From: Chitinispirillaceae bacterium
Lineage (GTDB): Bacteria; Fibrobacterota; Chitinivibrionia; Chitinivibrionales; Chitinispirillaceae
Direction: 5' to 3'
Length of the DNA: 64,000 nucleotides
Assembly: GCA_016932075.1 (NCBI GenBank)
Contig: JAFGDP010000012.1
Location: forward strand, 1-64,000
Shown here: positions 42,738 through 51,964 of the stretch, piece by piece
Position numbering within the stretch: position 1 is the first letter of the stretch
Layout: each line of letters starts with the position of its first letter
Translations under genes and position numbers: made by a program
The notes under the pieces: model-generated
What the model saw: the letters and a program-made list of their open reading frames with translations, nothing else
Databases searched by the model: none
What the model was told of the DNA's origin: nothing

Positions 42738-44296
42738 CGCCGTGCCTCGCCCACCATAACGACGAGCGCCTCCAACAATTGACGAACCTGATCCGTGTCC
42801 TTGAGCGAATAGGTTGCCGCCGAACCGCTCGTATCCGCCGCAACGAACAGACCCAGCCCTTTTCCTGCCAACGCGCGGAAAGCATCCTCGTCAGTGACAT
42901 CGTCGCCGATATACATCGGCAACACGTCGTCTTTGTCCAGTTCCAGGGCCGAGAGCAGCCAGAGGACTGCCCTGCCCTTGTCCCACTCCATGCGCGGCCG
43001 CACCTCAAAGACTTTCTTCCCAAAATGCTTGCGCAGCTCAGGGAGATCGGCCAGTACCGAGTCGACCACGGCTTCGATCTCACCGACGCGCTCCTCTGGC
43101 GCCAGCCGGTAGTGGACCGACAGCGAGTAGGTCTTGTCCTCGACGAATGCCCCGGTGACACCTTTGATCCGCTCGGCGATGCGATCCCGCGCAAGCGCTA
43201 CCGTCGACTGATACTCCTGTCCCTTGTCATGTTTAAGCGATGTCCCGTCCGGCCCGCGGATCTCGAAACCGTGGTTGCCGGAGTAGACCAGCTCCGGCAC
43301 GTCCACGAGAGCGGCCACGTCTTTCAGGGCGCGGCCGCTGACGATCGCGGTCGTGCACACGGACGCCAGCCGCCGCAGGCTTTCGCGCATCTCAGGAGCC
43401 AGGACGGCCAGCTCCGGACGGGCAACGATCGGCGTCAGCGTCCCATCGTAGTCCAAAAAAACCGCCAGCCGCTTTCCGTTCAGTGCTCGGCTGATCTCGT
43501 CCAGGTTATCGAGAGCTGACGGCAGGGGCCGGGCCAGCTTTTCGAAATGATGCAGCATGTCGGCCACACTCAGCTCGGCTGCGTCCTTCACGACTATGTG
43601 GGCGTAGCGCGCCAGGGTCTGCGCATTACCACCGCGATCGATCCCGATGACCAACCCGAAGCCCCCCCGGCTTGCTGCCTCGACCCCGGACGCTGCGTCC
43701 TCGAACACGACCGTGCGCTGCGGCTGCACTCCCAGCTTTTGAGCCGCTTCCAGGAATGCGTCCGGATCAGGCTTTCCGCTCAGGCCGAGCTCCTCGACCG
43801 CATTCCCGTCGATCTCGACATCGAACATATCGGACAACTTGCACATCTGGATGATCTCGTGACCATGCTTGCTCGACGTCACAACCGCGGTCTTGATCCC
43901 GTGTATACGCAGATCACGGATGAGAACTACCGTGGAGTCGAATATCTCCGCCCCCTGCTCGTGAAGGCGCCGGGCAAAGTAATGATCCTTGCGGTTGCCG
44001 AGTCCGCAGGCGGTCTCCTGGTCAGGACCATCTGTGGCGTCACCAAAGGGGATCTCGATCCCGCGCGATGCCAAGAAACTGCGCACCCCCTCGTAGCGCG
44101 GCTTGCCGTCAACGTAGCGCAGGTAGTCTTCCTTGATGTCAAAGGGACGCTGGACCTCGCCAAGACGAGCGGACCGTTCCCCGAGGTAGACGTCAAAAAG
44201 CTCTTTCCAGGCCGCGGCGTGCACTCGTGCCGTGCGTGTCACGACTCCGTCCAGATCAAAAATTGCTGCTGCGAACGCTCCTTTACCAGACCCCAT
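42734..44296 (-). CDS. Fusion of beta-phosphoglucomutase-like HAD and trehalose-6-phosphate phosphatase (OtsB)
   Basis: A 520-residue two-domain enzyme. Residues 1-250: HAD-IA beta-PGM type with D14-x-D16 (FDLDGVVTR, both Asp present), AVVTSSKHG, and [16 protein letters not shown], then [12 protein letters not shown]. Residues about 270-520: OtsB type with [35 protein letters not shown] and [12 protein letters not shown]. The first would turn beta-G1P to G6P, the second releases trehalose from trehalose-6-phosphate. The overlapping GH65 partner produces beta-G1P. The same three domain types occur in one chain in Mycobacterium tuberculosis OtsB1, so this is a split version. Confidence 0.9.
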   Translation of the reverse strand: MGSGKGAFAAAIFDLDGVVTRTARVHAAAWKELFDVYLGERSARLGEVQRPFDIKEDYLRYVDGKPRYEGVRSFLASRGIEIPFGDATDGPDQETACGLGNRKDHYFARRLHEQGAEIFDSTVVLIRDLRIHGIKTAVVTSSKHGHEIIQMCKLSDMFDVEIDGNAVEELGLSGKPDPDAFLEAAQKLGVQPQRTVVFEDAASGVEAASRGGFGLVIGIDRGGNAQTLARYAHIVVKDAAELSVADMLHHFEKLARPLPSALDNLDEISRALNGKRLAVFLDYDGTLTPIVARPELAVLAPEMRESLRRLASVCTTAIVSGRALKDVAALVDVPELVYSGNHGFEIRGPDGTSLKHDKGQEYQSTVALARDRIAERIKGVTGAFVEDKTYSLSVHYRLAPEERVGEIEAVVDSVLADLPELRKHFGKKVFEVRPRMEWDKGRAVLWLLSALELDKDDVLPMYIGDDVTDEDAFRALAGKGLGLFVAADTSGSAATYSLKDTDQVRQLLEALVVMVGEARR

Positions 44297-44332
44297 CTCT
44301 ACGTTTCTTCTCCCGTGGCCGCGAAACAGTCC

Positions 44333-44476
44333 TCATGTGTCCAGGCAGAACCACCATTTGTGACAGTTACCCGGATGCGCCGGCTCTGCGACCGGACCGT
44401 TCGGCTGATAAGTAATTTGATTTTCAGGAAGCGGGCGGGGGCATATACCATTTTCCATTACACCCAAAAGAATCAT
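44333..44476 (-). CDS. Possible 47-codon leader ORF upstream of the trehalose operon
   Basis: ATG at 44476 follows AAAGGGGAGG, although with very short spacing, and runs to 44333 in the 260-nt leader. The peptide is Pro-, Asn- and His-rich and ends in NCHKWWFCLDT. No family is recognised. The frame also continues upstream of the ATG without a stop for 57 codons. It may be a chance frame or a translated leader. Confidence 0.25.
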   Translation of the reverse strand: MILLGVMENGICPRPLPENQITYQPNGPVAEPAHPGNCHKWWFCLDT

Positions 44477-44555
44477 CCTCCCCTTTCCCGGCCGGGCCGA
44501 AGCTTCGCCTGGCAGACCAGCTCCGCTATCAATGAATAGAATGCCTTCACAGAAA

Positions 44556-44584
44556 ATTATAGTTCTTTTCCAAATAATTGTCAA
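44556..44584 (-). promoter_or_regulatory. Exact-consensus sigma-70 promoter for the trehalose operon
   Basis: On the minus strand TTGACA (44584-44579), a 17-nt spacer, and TATAAT (44561-44556): all twelve positions match. The start of the fusion gene is 260 nt downstream. The stretch 44585-44829 upstream of it holds no gene that I can recognise. Confidence 0.85.
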
Positions 44585-44829
44585 ATCTCGAAATAGGTGG
44601 TGAGCCGGTCGAGCCATACCCTGCCATGCGGAAGAAACGTCTGTCATGGAAAAGCTCGGGGAACACCGTCACCAGTGCAGGAAATCAGTGCCGCGGGATA
44701 ACGTTATCGTGGGATTGGCACGGCCGGCACGCCGCAGGAGAAAAGGAAGCTGACATAGGCCCCGTTTTTGATCGCCCGCTGCCATGCTGCAACAGGCATC
44801 CGGCCGGGTACGGCAGGCAAATCACGCCG

Positions 44830-46386
44830 TCACTCCCCCAACAAATGCACCTTTGCTATTTCGGAAAACCCATCTCCTGCCACACGCACCACTACCACCC
44901 CGCGCACCTGCCGCGAGTCAGGAAGGGCAATCGTATGCACTCCTGCGGCATAGAAGCGCTGCGTTGACAGACGCTCTGATTTTTTTCCGTCAAGAAAAAA
45001 TACCTCCATTGCGACGCTCTGGCCGCGGTCAAGATGCATGGTACAGTGCCTGTTGTCCGGAGAAAAAGTGACGCCCCCCCCTTTGATGCGCGACGAATTT
45101 TTCGTGTTGATGCCCGTCGTACCGCACGGCATGACCCGCGCTATGCGGATCGACGTTCTGCTGCTGCCTGAGCCGGCATACGCCACGCTGCCGTCCGGGC
45201 AGGCCTTTAATGCCTGGAAATCGTGGTCAGGGACGGCAATCGTGAACGGGGAGCCAACGGGCGAGCCGTCATTCGCGCTGTGCACCTGCGCGGTCATGCC
45301 AGAACCCGACCCCCACGCCAAAAGCATGTTCTCGGCACCATAGCTCACCAGATGCGGGTGCTGTGAGTTGCCCGCGTCTCTGATCGTCGTATCCGACGCG
45401 CCGGTGGTGAAATGCTCCAGCCGGATCTCATTGTCCAGGCTCCATGCCACCCAGTAACCGTCCCTCCCGGCGGCGAGCACAACATCTCCGTTAAACAGGG
45501 TTCCGTTGCACTCCGCGCTGGCAATGGTACGGTACGGGCTCGGCCGCGCAATGCGGCAGTTGTTGTCGGTCGCGCACACCATCACAAAGTGATTGGTCCG
45601 CGGGTCCCACACAAGCCGGGTCGTCCAGCTGTGGCTGGCGCCCACTTCAAAGGCGTCGCCGTGCCGCACGAGGGATCCGCTGCTGCTGACCACCTGCATC
45701 CGGTCGCCCTCGTGGATGTCCACGCAGCTGCCGTTGTTGACCGTGATGCCGATGCAGAAGTACGTCGCGTAGGTGCTCCCGTCGAACGCGATCCGGCCGT
45801 GGTGCTGGTACCACCAGACAAAGCGCGCCCCATTGTCGTAGCCTTCCATGGTTTCGCTCAGGTTCGTGACCTGGGTCTCCCACGTAACGGTGCCGGACGC
45901 CTCGAACCGCACCAGCCACATGGCGTAGCACTGGCTTGATTCTCCGCGGCAGAGCTGGCCGTTGCCGCAGTTGTCCTGCCCGCCGTTGGTCGCCTTGCGC
46001 GTGAGCAGCACCACCCCGCCGCTTTCGTCAGCGTAGATGTCCTGAAGGTCCACCGCTGGTATGCTGAATATCGAGCCGACAACAAGGTGGTCGTCGCAAT
46101 CAAGCTCGGCAATGTAGATACTATCGTTGGTACCGAGCCATGCGAGTCGCGACCGTCCGGACGGCATGGCTGCAATGGCCAGGGGCAGTTTCTCTGTATC
46201 ACTCTCCCGTCCATAGCCCGTGACCTGGACCCCGACATCGATCTCGGTGACCGTGAATGCGGGCGAGGTGCACGGCCCCACCGGCCGCGAGCAGTTAACG
46301 GCATCCGCTTCTGCATAGGCATGCGCGGACCGGGCAAAGAGAAACTGCAATGAAATGAGAATCAAAAAGGAGGAAAATTTCCGCAT
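44830..46386 (-). CDS. Secreted propeller-like protein with C-terminal sorting module
   Basis: A 518-residue exported protein. A signal peptide (SFLILISLQFLFARSAHA) precedes repeats with WLVRF, TRLVWDPRTNHF, IRLEHFT and similar short beta-strands every 40-50 residues, compatible with a beta-propeller of roughly seven blades. Many Cys occur (at least ten), which suits disulphides outside the cell. The last 80 residues (SSRIKGGGVTFSPDN to the end) show the beta-sandwich pattern with EVFFLDGKKSERLSTQRFY found in type IX secretion/FISUMP anchors. A strong GGAGG ribosome site precedes the ATG. The 46387-46651 gap upstream has only an 8-bp hairpin (GGATTGAA/TTCAATCC, near 46530-46555). Confidence 0.72.
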   Translation of the reverse strand: MRKFSSFLILISLQFLFARSAHAYAEADAVNCSRPVGPCTSPAFTVTEIDVGVQVTGYGRESDTEKLPLAIAAMPSGRSRLAWLGTNDSIYIAELDCDDHLVVGSIFSIPAVDLQDIYADESGGVVLLTRKATNGGQDNCGNGQLCRGESSQCYAMWLVRFEASGTVTWETQVTNLSETMEGYDNGARFVWWYQHHGRIAFDGSTYATYFCIGITVNNGSCVDIHEGDRMQVVSSSGSLVRHGDAFEVGASHSWTTRLVWDPRTNHFVMVCATDNNCRIARPSPYRTIASAECNGTLFNGDVVLAAGRDGYWVAWSLDNEIRLEHFTTGASDTTIRDAGNSQHPHLVSYGAENMLLAWGSGSGMTAQVHSANDGSPVGSPFTIAVPDHDFQALKACPDGSVAYAGSGSSRTSIRIARVMPCGTTGINTKNSSRIKGGGVTFSPDNRHCTMHLDRGQSVAMEVFFLDGKKSERLSTQRFYAAGVHTIALPDSRQVRGVVVVRVAGDGFSEIAKVHLLGE

Positions 46387-46651
46387 AAACCCTCCTTACA
46401 GGTAGGATTATTTTTTAGCATATGCAGGTCAGAATATTGTTTCAATAAATAATATACGGCAGAAAATGCCATAAAACCATGAGAAATGATATGATCGATA
46501 ACAATCGGACGTTAAAATATGGGGTACGGATTGAAGTTCTTCTTTTTCAATCCACCATCCTGCCGTTCTTTGCAAAACATCTTTTTTCCAAATAAGGCCT
46601 TTAGACCGAAACGGAGATGTTTTATAATGCGAACAGGCAAGTTTATTCAAC

Positions 46652-48172
46652 CTAATAGTAGCATATCGATTGGATGATTTCCCGTTTTCTTACTGTTGCT
46701 CTGACGAAATACACTCCTTTTGCAGCAGCGGCACGCCAGACAATATGATGGGAAGAAGCATTGAAACCGCTCGAGGCGATCAATCTGCCCATGCTGTTGT
46801 AAAGCTCCACCCTCCCTGCATCAATCGCGTCAGATTCCGGATGAAAGGTTATGATTATGGCATTGCCATTACTCACCGGCCGTATGGTAATTGGCCGTTC
46901 TGCGGCATCTTGTTTTGTGAGCCGGAACGAACGAATGGATGCCGCCGGATTTGCCTCAATTGCACCGATTGACCGGTTATCGGCATATCTATTGCCATAG
47001 AAATCCGACACCGGTTCTGAAACACCACAACCCGCTTCTGCGGCAGGACTTGCCTCTGGTATACGAAAGGTGTCGGCATCCGCATTAATGAATAAAGGAT
47101 CCTGTTGAATGATGCTGTTTGAATCGGTAACGGGTAAACGGGGACCTGTCCATGAATCGTCCTCATAATGATACCAGAGATTGTTGGAGAACGTGAAGGT
47201 CTCCGGCCGGGTGTTGTCGCCGACATTGCATTCGGTCGCAATGCTGCTGCCAAGATAAATGATATTATTGCGGAAACAATTATCACCGCATTCATAGAAC
47301 CGGTCAGGATTGACCGTCTCCTGCAGGATCCGTATGACCCAGTGATCCGGCTTGTATATGGTGTTATTGATGACACGCACGTCGATACAGCCAACATAGG
47401 CAATCGGCGCATAAGACCCGACAAAGATATTCGAATAAACAGACAGGTCGGCCGCTTCAAAACGAGCAGTATCCGGTCGAAAGAAGTCCAGACCGGTGCT
47501 GCCGCCCAGATTAACCGACCGCTGGCCTGCTTCCCTGAAGAAGTTGCGGTGAATGGTAAGGTACCGGGAACCGCCTTTGGCCTGGATCGCGTTTGATCCC
47601 ATGTTTGCAAAGGAACACTGCTCTATGGTGCCGTTATGGCACCCGACAAAATCAATGCCGCTTCCGCCTGCGGAACCGTTTTTAAAGGTACACTTCTTAA
47701 TGGTAAACGTATCAACGCCCGACATTTTGAGCAGATCATTGTTGCCGGTTGCGTTCATATCCTGAAACGTGCACTGGCAAAAGGTAATATGGTGCGCCGG
47801 CGTCGCATAACTACCGCCATCGTCGACATTGACGCCGTTCGCGCTCTGGTGCTGGAAGGTAAAGCCTGTAATGTACAAATACTGTGCCTCAGGCAGGTGC
47901 CAGGCCTGCGTACCGCTGTCAATGATGACGGTTTCGTTCTGCGCGGCAAGGATGCATATATATGCCCCCTCCCTCCCCTGCAGACCGCTTGCATACTGGC
48001 CACCCTCATACGTTCCCTCGTGGAAAAGAATAGTATCGCCCGCAGAAACGGCCCGCGCCACATCCTCGAGGTTGGCGTACGTATGCCCGGCGCCGACGTC
48101 GAGCGTGGCTGCATTCATCCACAAGGGATACATACAAAGCAATAATACACAGCCGGGTTTTATTGCATTCAT
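46652..48172 (-). CDS. Secreted right-handed beta-helix (pectate-lyase-like) protein with C-terminal sorting module
   Basis: A 506-residue exported protein. A signal peptide is followed by the classical start of such helices (GHTYANLEDVARAVSAGDTILFHEGTY) and about ten beta-helix coils (ITGFTFQHQSANGV, HHITFCQCTFQDM, TFTIKKCTFKNG, LTIHRNFFREAG, VRVINNTIY). It ends with the D-x-DG-type close (SPAAEAGCGV...RSIGAIE) and a C-terminal sorting domain with LYNSMGRLIASSGF. The catalytic Arg/Lys of known lyases cannot be assigned, so a polysaccharide lyase or plain binding protein are both possible. I use ATG 48172, since the GTG two codons earlier is within the ribosome site. The 48179-48418 gap upstream shows no gene. 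Confidence 0.78.
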   Translation of the reverse strand: MNAIKPGCVLLLCMYPLWMNAATLDVGAGHTYANLEDVARAVSAGDTILFHEGTYEGGQYASGLQGREGAYICILAAQNETVIIDSGTQAWHLPEAQYLYITGFTFQHQSANGVNVDDGGSYATPAHHITFCQCTFQDMNATGNNDLLKMSGVDTFTIKKCTFKNGSAGGSGIDFVGCHNGTIEQCSFANMGSNAIQAKGGSRYLTIHRNFFREAGQRSVNLGGSTGLDFFRPDTARFEAADLSVYSNIFVGSYAPIAYVGCIDVRVINNTIYKPDHWVIRILQETVNPDRFYECGDNCFRNNIIYLGSSIATECNVGDNTRPETFTFSNNLWYHYEDDSWTGPRLPVTDSNSIIQQDPLFINADADTFRIPEASPAAEAGCGVSEPVSDFYGNRYADNRSIGAIEANPAASIRSFRLTKQDAAERPITIRPVSNGNAIIITFHPESDAIDAGRVELYNSMGRLIASSGFNASSHHIVWRAAAAKGVYFVRATVRKREIIQSICYY

Positions 48173-48418
48173 ACGCACTACTCCATTTGAAAAAGCTCTT
48201 GTGCTACGTATTATACATTACATTCCTTACTTTTTTAATAACCGTCAATTATCAGGAAATGGATAGTGCCGATAATACGGCGCGTGCCTTGATTCACTCT
48301 TTCACTTTTTGCTTATGAAATGCTCATGCGAGCAATTGTACTCTACAAATCAGTGTCGGGATTTACGAGGAAATGTGCCGGTCGTAACATGCTTCTGCCG
48401 TATTGCGTGCGCCAAGAT

Positions 48419-49363
48419 TCACTCCCTTGTATCAAAGACCTTCTCGATCAGGTCGCTGATTGTTTCGGTAATAAAATCCCCCACCTGGGCAAGCGCGGCC
48501 GCCGGGTCCCTTCGGATTTTCAGCTCCTGTCTGCCGACCATATAAAACAATCCCTCGAGCGCTTTCCCCGTCGCGTACTCCACGATATCGGTTTCAACAG
48601 GATCAACGGATGAAACGCCTGTCGACTGTAATGCATTCAGGGAAAGACGGGCTGCGGCAGCGGCGACAATATCGTCGGACGCTGCAGTGGCAACAAGCGA
48701 CTGATACGACTGCGCGACTTTATTGTAGTTAAGCGCGAATTCATTCCATATTCCCTTGACCGTATACCGCATACCGAAAAGAGATACTTCGACCGATGCA
48801 AAAGAGTTGTCGATAACAGGCGCAAACCCCGCGGTCAATACGCCGGATGTGGTTGTCTCAAGATAATTCGTCGCCCCCAGGGAATCATTGCCAAACAAAA
48901 TATCCTTTGCCGATGTAAAGGTCATCTGCGTGATGGCTTCGGTAAAAGCATCCACGGAAAGACCCGCCGCGTACTCCGCGCCTCTATTGAGTCCCCTGAC
49001 CATGGCTTCACGATATTCGCTCAAATCCACTCCGGCGACGGAGAGAAGCGTTCTGCCGGCGGCGGTGGTGTTAAGAAGATCAACGGTGGCAATAGCTTCT
49101 TCGGCATCGTCGGGCAAGGCTATCCGGATCAAGGCATTCGCCAGATATCCCGTCACTTCACCCATGGCATTGGCGCCACCGCTTGTATCGCTCAAAGTGA
49201 AGGCAGCCGTTCTACTGCCGAGCTTCAAGGCCTCTTTCAAGCCATCGATTATTTCACTTTCAGTAAGCCTTGAATCTATTTCGTCAAGCGAAGCAAGCAG
49301 CAGGTCGCACGAAGCCACCATGAGTACGGAACAGATACCGCAGAAACAGACGATTTTTTTCAT
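48419..49363 (-). CDS. DUF4197-type lipoprotein
   Basis: A 314-residue protein with a lipoprotein signal (ICSVLMVASC, Cys with Ser at -1). The body has the DUF4197 pattern: LTESEIIDGLKEALKLGSRTAA, an internal segment around TFTSAKDILFGNDSLGATNYL, and a C-terminal LEGLFYMVGRQELKIRRDPAA. The family is uncharacterised but common in outer membranes of diderm bacteria. The start at 49363 with GGAGGA is better than the ATG 30 nt upstream. It diverges from mtgA. Confidence 0.8.
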   Translation of the reverse strand: MKKIVCFCGICSVLMVASCDLLLASLDEIDSRLTESEIIDGLKEALKLGSRTAAFTLSDTSGGANAMGEVTGYLANALIRIALPDDAEEAIATVDLLNTTAAGRTLLSVAGVDLSEYREAMVRGLNRGAEYAAGLSVDAFTEAITQMTFTSAKDILFGNDSLGATNYLETTTSGVLTAGFAPVIDNSFASVEVSLFGMRYTVKGIWNEFALNYNKVAQSYQSLVATAASDDIVAAAAARLSLNALQSTGVSSVDPVETDIVEYATGKALEGLFYMVGRQELKIRRDPAAALAQVGDFITETISDLIEKVFDTRE

Positions 49364-49548
49364 AGCGTTCCTCCGCCGGTGCAGCCGCATCAACAGCCAT
49401 TCTGCCTTATTGTACCATTAGGAGCGGTTTCTGTTTGGGTATTTTTCACCTTTATTTCCGGTTCCCGGAATTGTATTTGCGCCGCAATTCATGCCTTGAT
49501 TCTAACACGGCTCCCTATCAAATACTATTTTTATCCCGCTGATCTCCC

Positions 49549-50424
49549 ATGCCGCGAAAAAAACGAAAAAAAACGAAAAAACGTTCCCTCCTTGTTTCAA
49601 TCATCATTGTTGCCTGCGGACTGTTCCTGCTCTACATCGGTTCGTTTTTCATCTTTCCTGACGTGGCCGCGCTTGAAAATAAAAATCCGGAAACCACGTC
49701 GTTCATGGAGTACCGCCTGCGGCAGTGGAAGGAAAAGGGCAGTAAAAAACGGATCGACCGGCGCTGGGTGCGTTACTCGCGTATCGCGCCCTGTCTTGTA
49801 AAAGCCGTGATCGTGTCCGAGGACGCGAAATTCTGGCGTCACAAGGGATTTGACCTGGACGCGATCCAGTACGCGATAGAGCACGATATCAAGGCGCGCA
49901 CGTTCAAGTTCGGCGCGAGCACGATCACGCAGCAGCTAGCAAAAAATTTGTACCTCTCCCCTTCCAAAAGCCCGGTGCGCAAAATCAAAGAGGCGATCCT
50001 GACCTGGCGTATCGAGCGAACGCTCTCCAAACGCCGCATCCTTGAACTGTACCTCAACGTGGTCGAATGGGGCGACGGCCTGTTCGGCATCGAGGCGGCT
50101 GTCCGGCGTTACTACGGGATATCCGCAGCAGAGCTTACCTGCGAGCAGTCTGCGCGGCTTGCAGCGGTCCTGCCCAATCCGATCCGGTACAATCCCACTT
50201 CCAACCGGCGCTACGTGGTCAGGCGCTCGGACCGAATCTACAGAATCCTTGTTAAAAGGGGCGTTGTTGCGCCGATTGCCGAGGAAAATCCGGACTCGCT
50301 TGCCGACGATAGCGCTGCAACCGGCAGCTCAATCGCGGCGCCGGAGATGCAGATTGACGATCTGATCGACTCGCTGATCAACATGGACGAACAGGGTGAA
50401 GCGTGGTTTGGCGACTCGCCGTGA
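49549..50424 (+). CDS. mtgA: Monofunctional peptidoglycan glycosyltransferase
   Basis: GT51 enzyme of 291 residues that polymerises lipid II on the periplasmic face of the inner membrane. A basic cytoplasmic tail (PRKKRKKTKKR) and a single span (VSIIIVACGLFLLYIGSFFIF) precede the catalytic domain with all five motifs: EDAKFWRHKGFD (catalytic Glu), GASTITQQLAKNLYLS, KIKEAILTWRIE, RILELYLNVVEWGDG and AARLAAVLPNP. There is no transpeptidase domain. The acidic Ser/Asp-rich tail after about 250 is longer than in Escherichia coli MtgA. It is followed 69 nt later by rsgA. Confidence 0.93.
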   Translation: MPRKKRKKTKKRSLLVSIIIVACGLFLLYIGSFFIFPDVAALENKNPETTSFMEYRLRQWKEKGSKKRIDRRWVRYSRIAPCLVKAVIVSEDAKFWRHKGFDLDAIQYAIEHDIKARTFKFGASTITQQLAKNLYLSPSKSPVRKIKEAILTWRIERTLSKRRILELYLNVVEWGDGLFGIEAAVRRYYGISAAELTCEQSARLAAVLPNPIRYNPTSNRRYVVRRSDRIYRILVKRGVVAPIAEENPDSLADDSAATGSSIAAPEMQIDDLIDSLINMDEQGEAWFGDSP

Positions 50425-50493
50425 TAACCGATCCTGTCGCTTTGCTGTCCGGGCCGCCTGTTTTACCGCGTATTATTTTATCAGCCATACTCT

Positions 50494-51405
50494 ATGTTAC
50501 GCCAGGGCCTGATTATTGAAGAACAGAAAAATTACTACCTCGTTGCCAGCGGGTCGGTTATTGTCCGCGCGACGCGAAAAGGTACCCTGAAAAAAGAGAA
50601 AAAGCGGATCTGTACCGGCGACCGGGTTGACGTGGAGGTAACCAACAGTGACGCTGACGAAGGCGTTATTGTCAAGGTGCACGAGCGTTCGACCTACCTG
50701 AACCGCCCCCCGCTCGCCAACATCGAGCAGGTGCTTCTGGTATGCACGTTCAAGGAGCCGCCGCTCGACCTTGAAGCGACCGACCGGTTTCTCCTGTGCG
50801 CAGGGGCGTATAACCTGAAAACCGTGATGGTATTCAATAAAAGCGATCTGATCACCGATAATAACAGGTCCTCGTTTCAGAATATTATCGCCGCGTACCA
50901 AAAAATCGGGTATGAGGTCAGAATCACCTCTGCCAAGGAGCACAAAGGCATTGACGAGCTTGCCGCACTGTGCACGGACACAATCTCCGCGTTTGCCGGT
51001 CTTTCAGGCGTCGGTAAAAGCGCGCTGCTCGCCGCGATTTTCCCTGAGAAAAACATAGTTGTCGGTGAAGTTTCAGGAACAACCGGCCGCGGCACGCACA
51101 CCACCACCACCGTATCCCTGCTCCCGCTCCCCTGCGGCGGATACGTGGCTGACACGCCCGGCCTATCCTATGTCGACCTGCCCCTGATTCCTGAAGAGGA
51201 CGTTGTCACTTATTTCCCTGAGCTCGAGCGCCTGATCGGTGCGTGCCGGTTCAACAACTGCATCCATGAAAAAGAGCCGGGATGCAAGGTGCGACAACTT
51301 GTTGATTCGGGAGAGGTTAAACAGTGGCGTGTCGAGCATTACCTTAAGATCTACAAGGAAATGCGGGAGAGAAGAAAACAGTACAAGGACAATGACAGAC
51401 GATAG
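50494..51405 (+). CDS. rsgA: Ribosome small-subunit-dependent GTPase RsgA
   Basis: Late 30S-assembly GTPase of 303 residues with the circularly permuted GTPase fold: OB-fold (about 1-70), G4 NKSD, then G1 GLSGVGKSAL, the switch region TTGRGTHTTT, and G3 DTPGLSYVDL. The C-terminal zinc motif CRFNNCIHEKEPGCKV has the expected Cys-x5-Cys-x-His-x5-Cys arrangement. It removes or checks assembly factors on the decoding centre. It is convergent with tpx; no terminator is seen in the 29-nt gap. Confidence 0.96.
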   Translation: MLRQGLIIEEQKNYYLVASGSVIVRATRKGTLKKEKKRICTGDRVDVEVTNSDADEGVIVKVHERSTYLNRPPLANIEQVLLVCTFKEPPLDLEATDRFLLCAGAYNLKTVMVFNKSDLITDNNRSSFQNIIAAYQKIGYEVRITSAKEHKGIDELAALCTDTISAFAGLSGVGKSALLAAIFPEKNIVVGEVSGTTGRGTHTTTTVSLLPLPCGGYVADTPGLSYVDLPLIPEEDVVTYFPELERLIGACRFNNCIHEKEPGCKVRQLVDSGEVKQWRVEHYLKIYKEMRERRKQYKDNDRR

Positions 51406-51434
51406 CCTGTCCCTGCCATATCAACACCGGGCGA

Positions 51435-51944
51435 TTACTCTGTGACGGCAATCGATTTCAACGCAGCCTCATACTCCGGCTCCTGGGAGATCTCCGGCAC
51501 CTGCTCCGTGTAGAGCACCGTTCCCTGCTCGTCGATGATCACGATCGCGCGAGACAAGAGCCCTTTCATATCTCCATCAATAATGGTGACGCCGTACGCT
51601 TCGCCGAATTCAGGATGACGGAACGTCGAGAGGGTGATCACGTTATTCAACCCCTCTGCGCCGCAGAACCGCGCGGCCGCGAACGGCAGGTCTGCTGAAA
51701 CACAGAGCACCACCGTATTTGCGAGGTTTGCGGCTTCGGTGTTGAACCGCCGCACCGATGCCGCGCACACCGACGTATCAAGGCTTGAGAAAATATTGAG
51801 CACGATCTTTTTCCCGCTGAAATCCGCAAGCGACGCCTCGGTCAGGTCCACCCTGGTAAGAACAAAATCAGGTGCCCGGGTATCCAGTGCAGGCAGCGCG
51901 CCAATGGTCTCAACCGGGTTTCCTTTTAACATGATCTTTGCCAT
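51435..51944 (-). CDS. tpx: Thiol peroxidase (atypical 2-Cys peroxiredoxin)
   Basis: A 169-residue peroxiredoxin that reduces peroxides with thioredoxin. Peroxidatic C60 lies in SSLDTSVC (T-x2-C context as in the family) and resolving C94 in ARFCGAEGLNN; both correspond to C61 and C95 of the Escherichia coli enzyme. GNPVETIGALP opens the protein as in other Tpx. I start at 51944 (MAKIMLKG) with AAGGAGGG upstream, not the ATG 15 nt earlier. It is 20 nt downstream of the metallo-hydrolase on the same strand. Confidence 0.96.
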   Translation of the reverse strand: MAKIMLKGNPVETIGALPALDTRAPDFVLTRVDLTEASLADFSGKKIVLNIFSSLDTSVCAASVRRFNTEAANLANTVVLCVSADLPFAAARFCGAEGLNNVITLSTFRHPEFGEAYGVTIIDGDMKGLLSRAIVIIDEQGTVLYTEQVPEISQEPEYEAALKSIAVTE

Positions 51945-51964
51945 ATTCCCTCCTTGCAAACTTT

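Noticed and set aside
44714..44728. TGGCACGG-like match upstream of the trehalose operon as a sigma-54 site
   Set aside because: The -12 TTGC box is absent and a perfect sigma-70 promoter is nearer to the gene.
48268..48275. GCCGATAA on the plus strand between two minus-strand genes
   Set aside because: There is no TAAA/TCAA at the needed spacing and no plus-strand gene for more than 1 kb.
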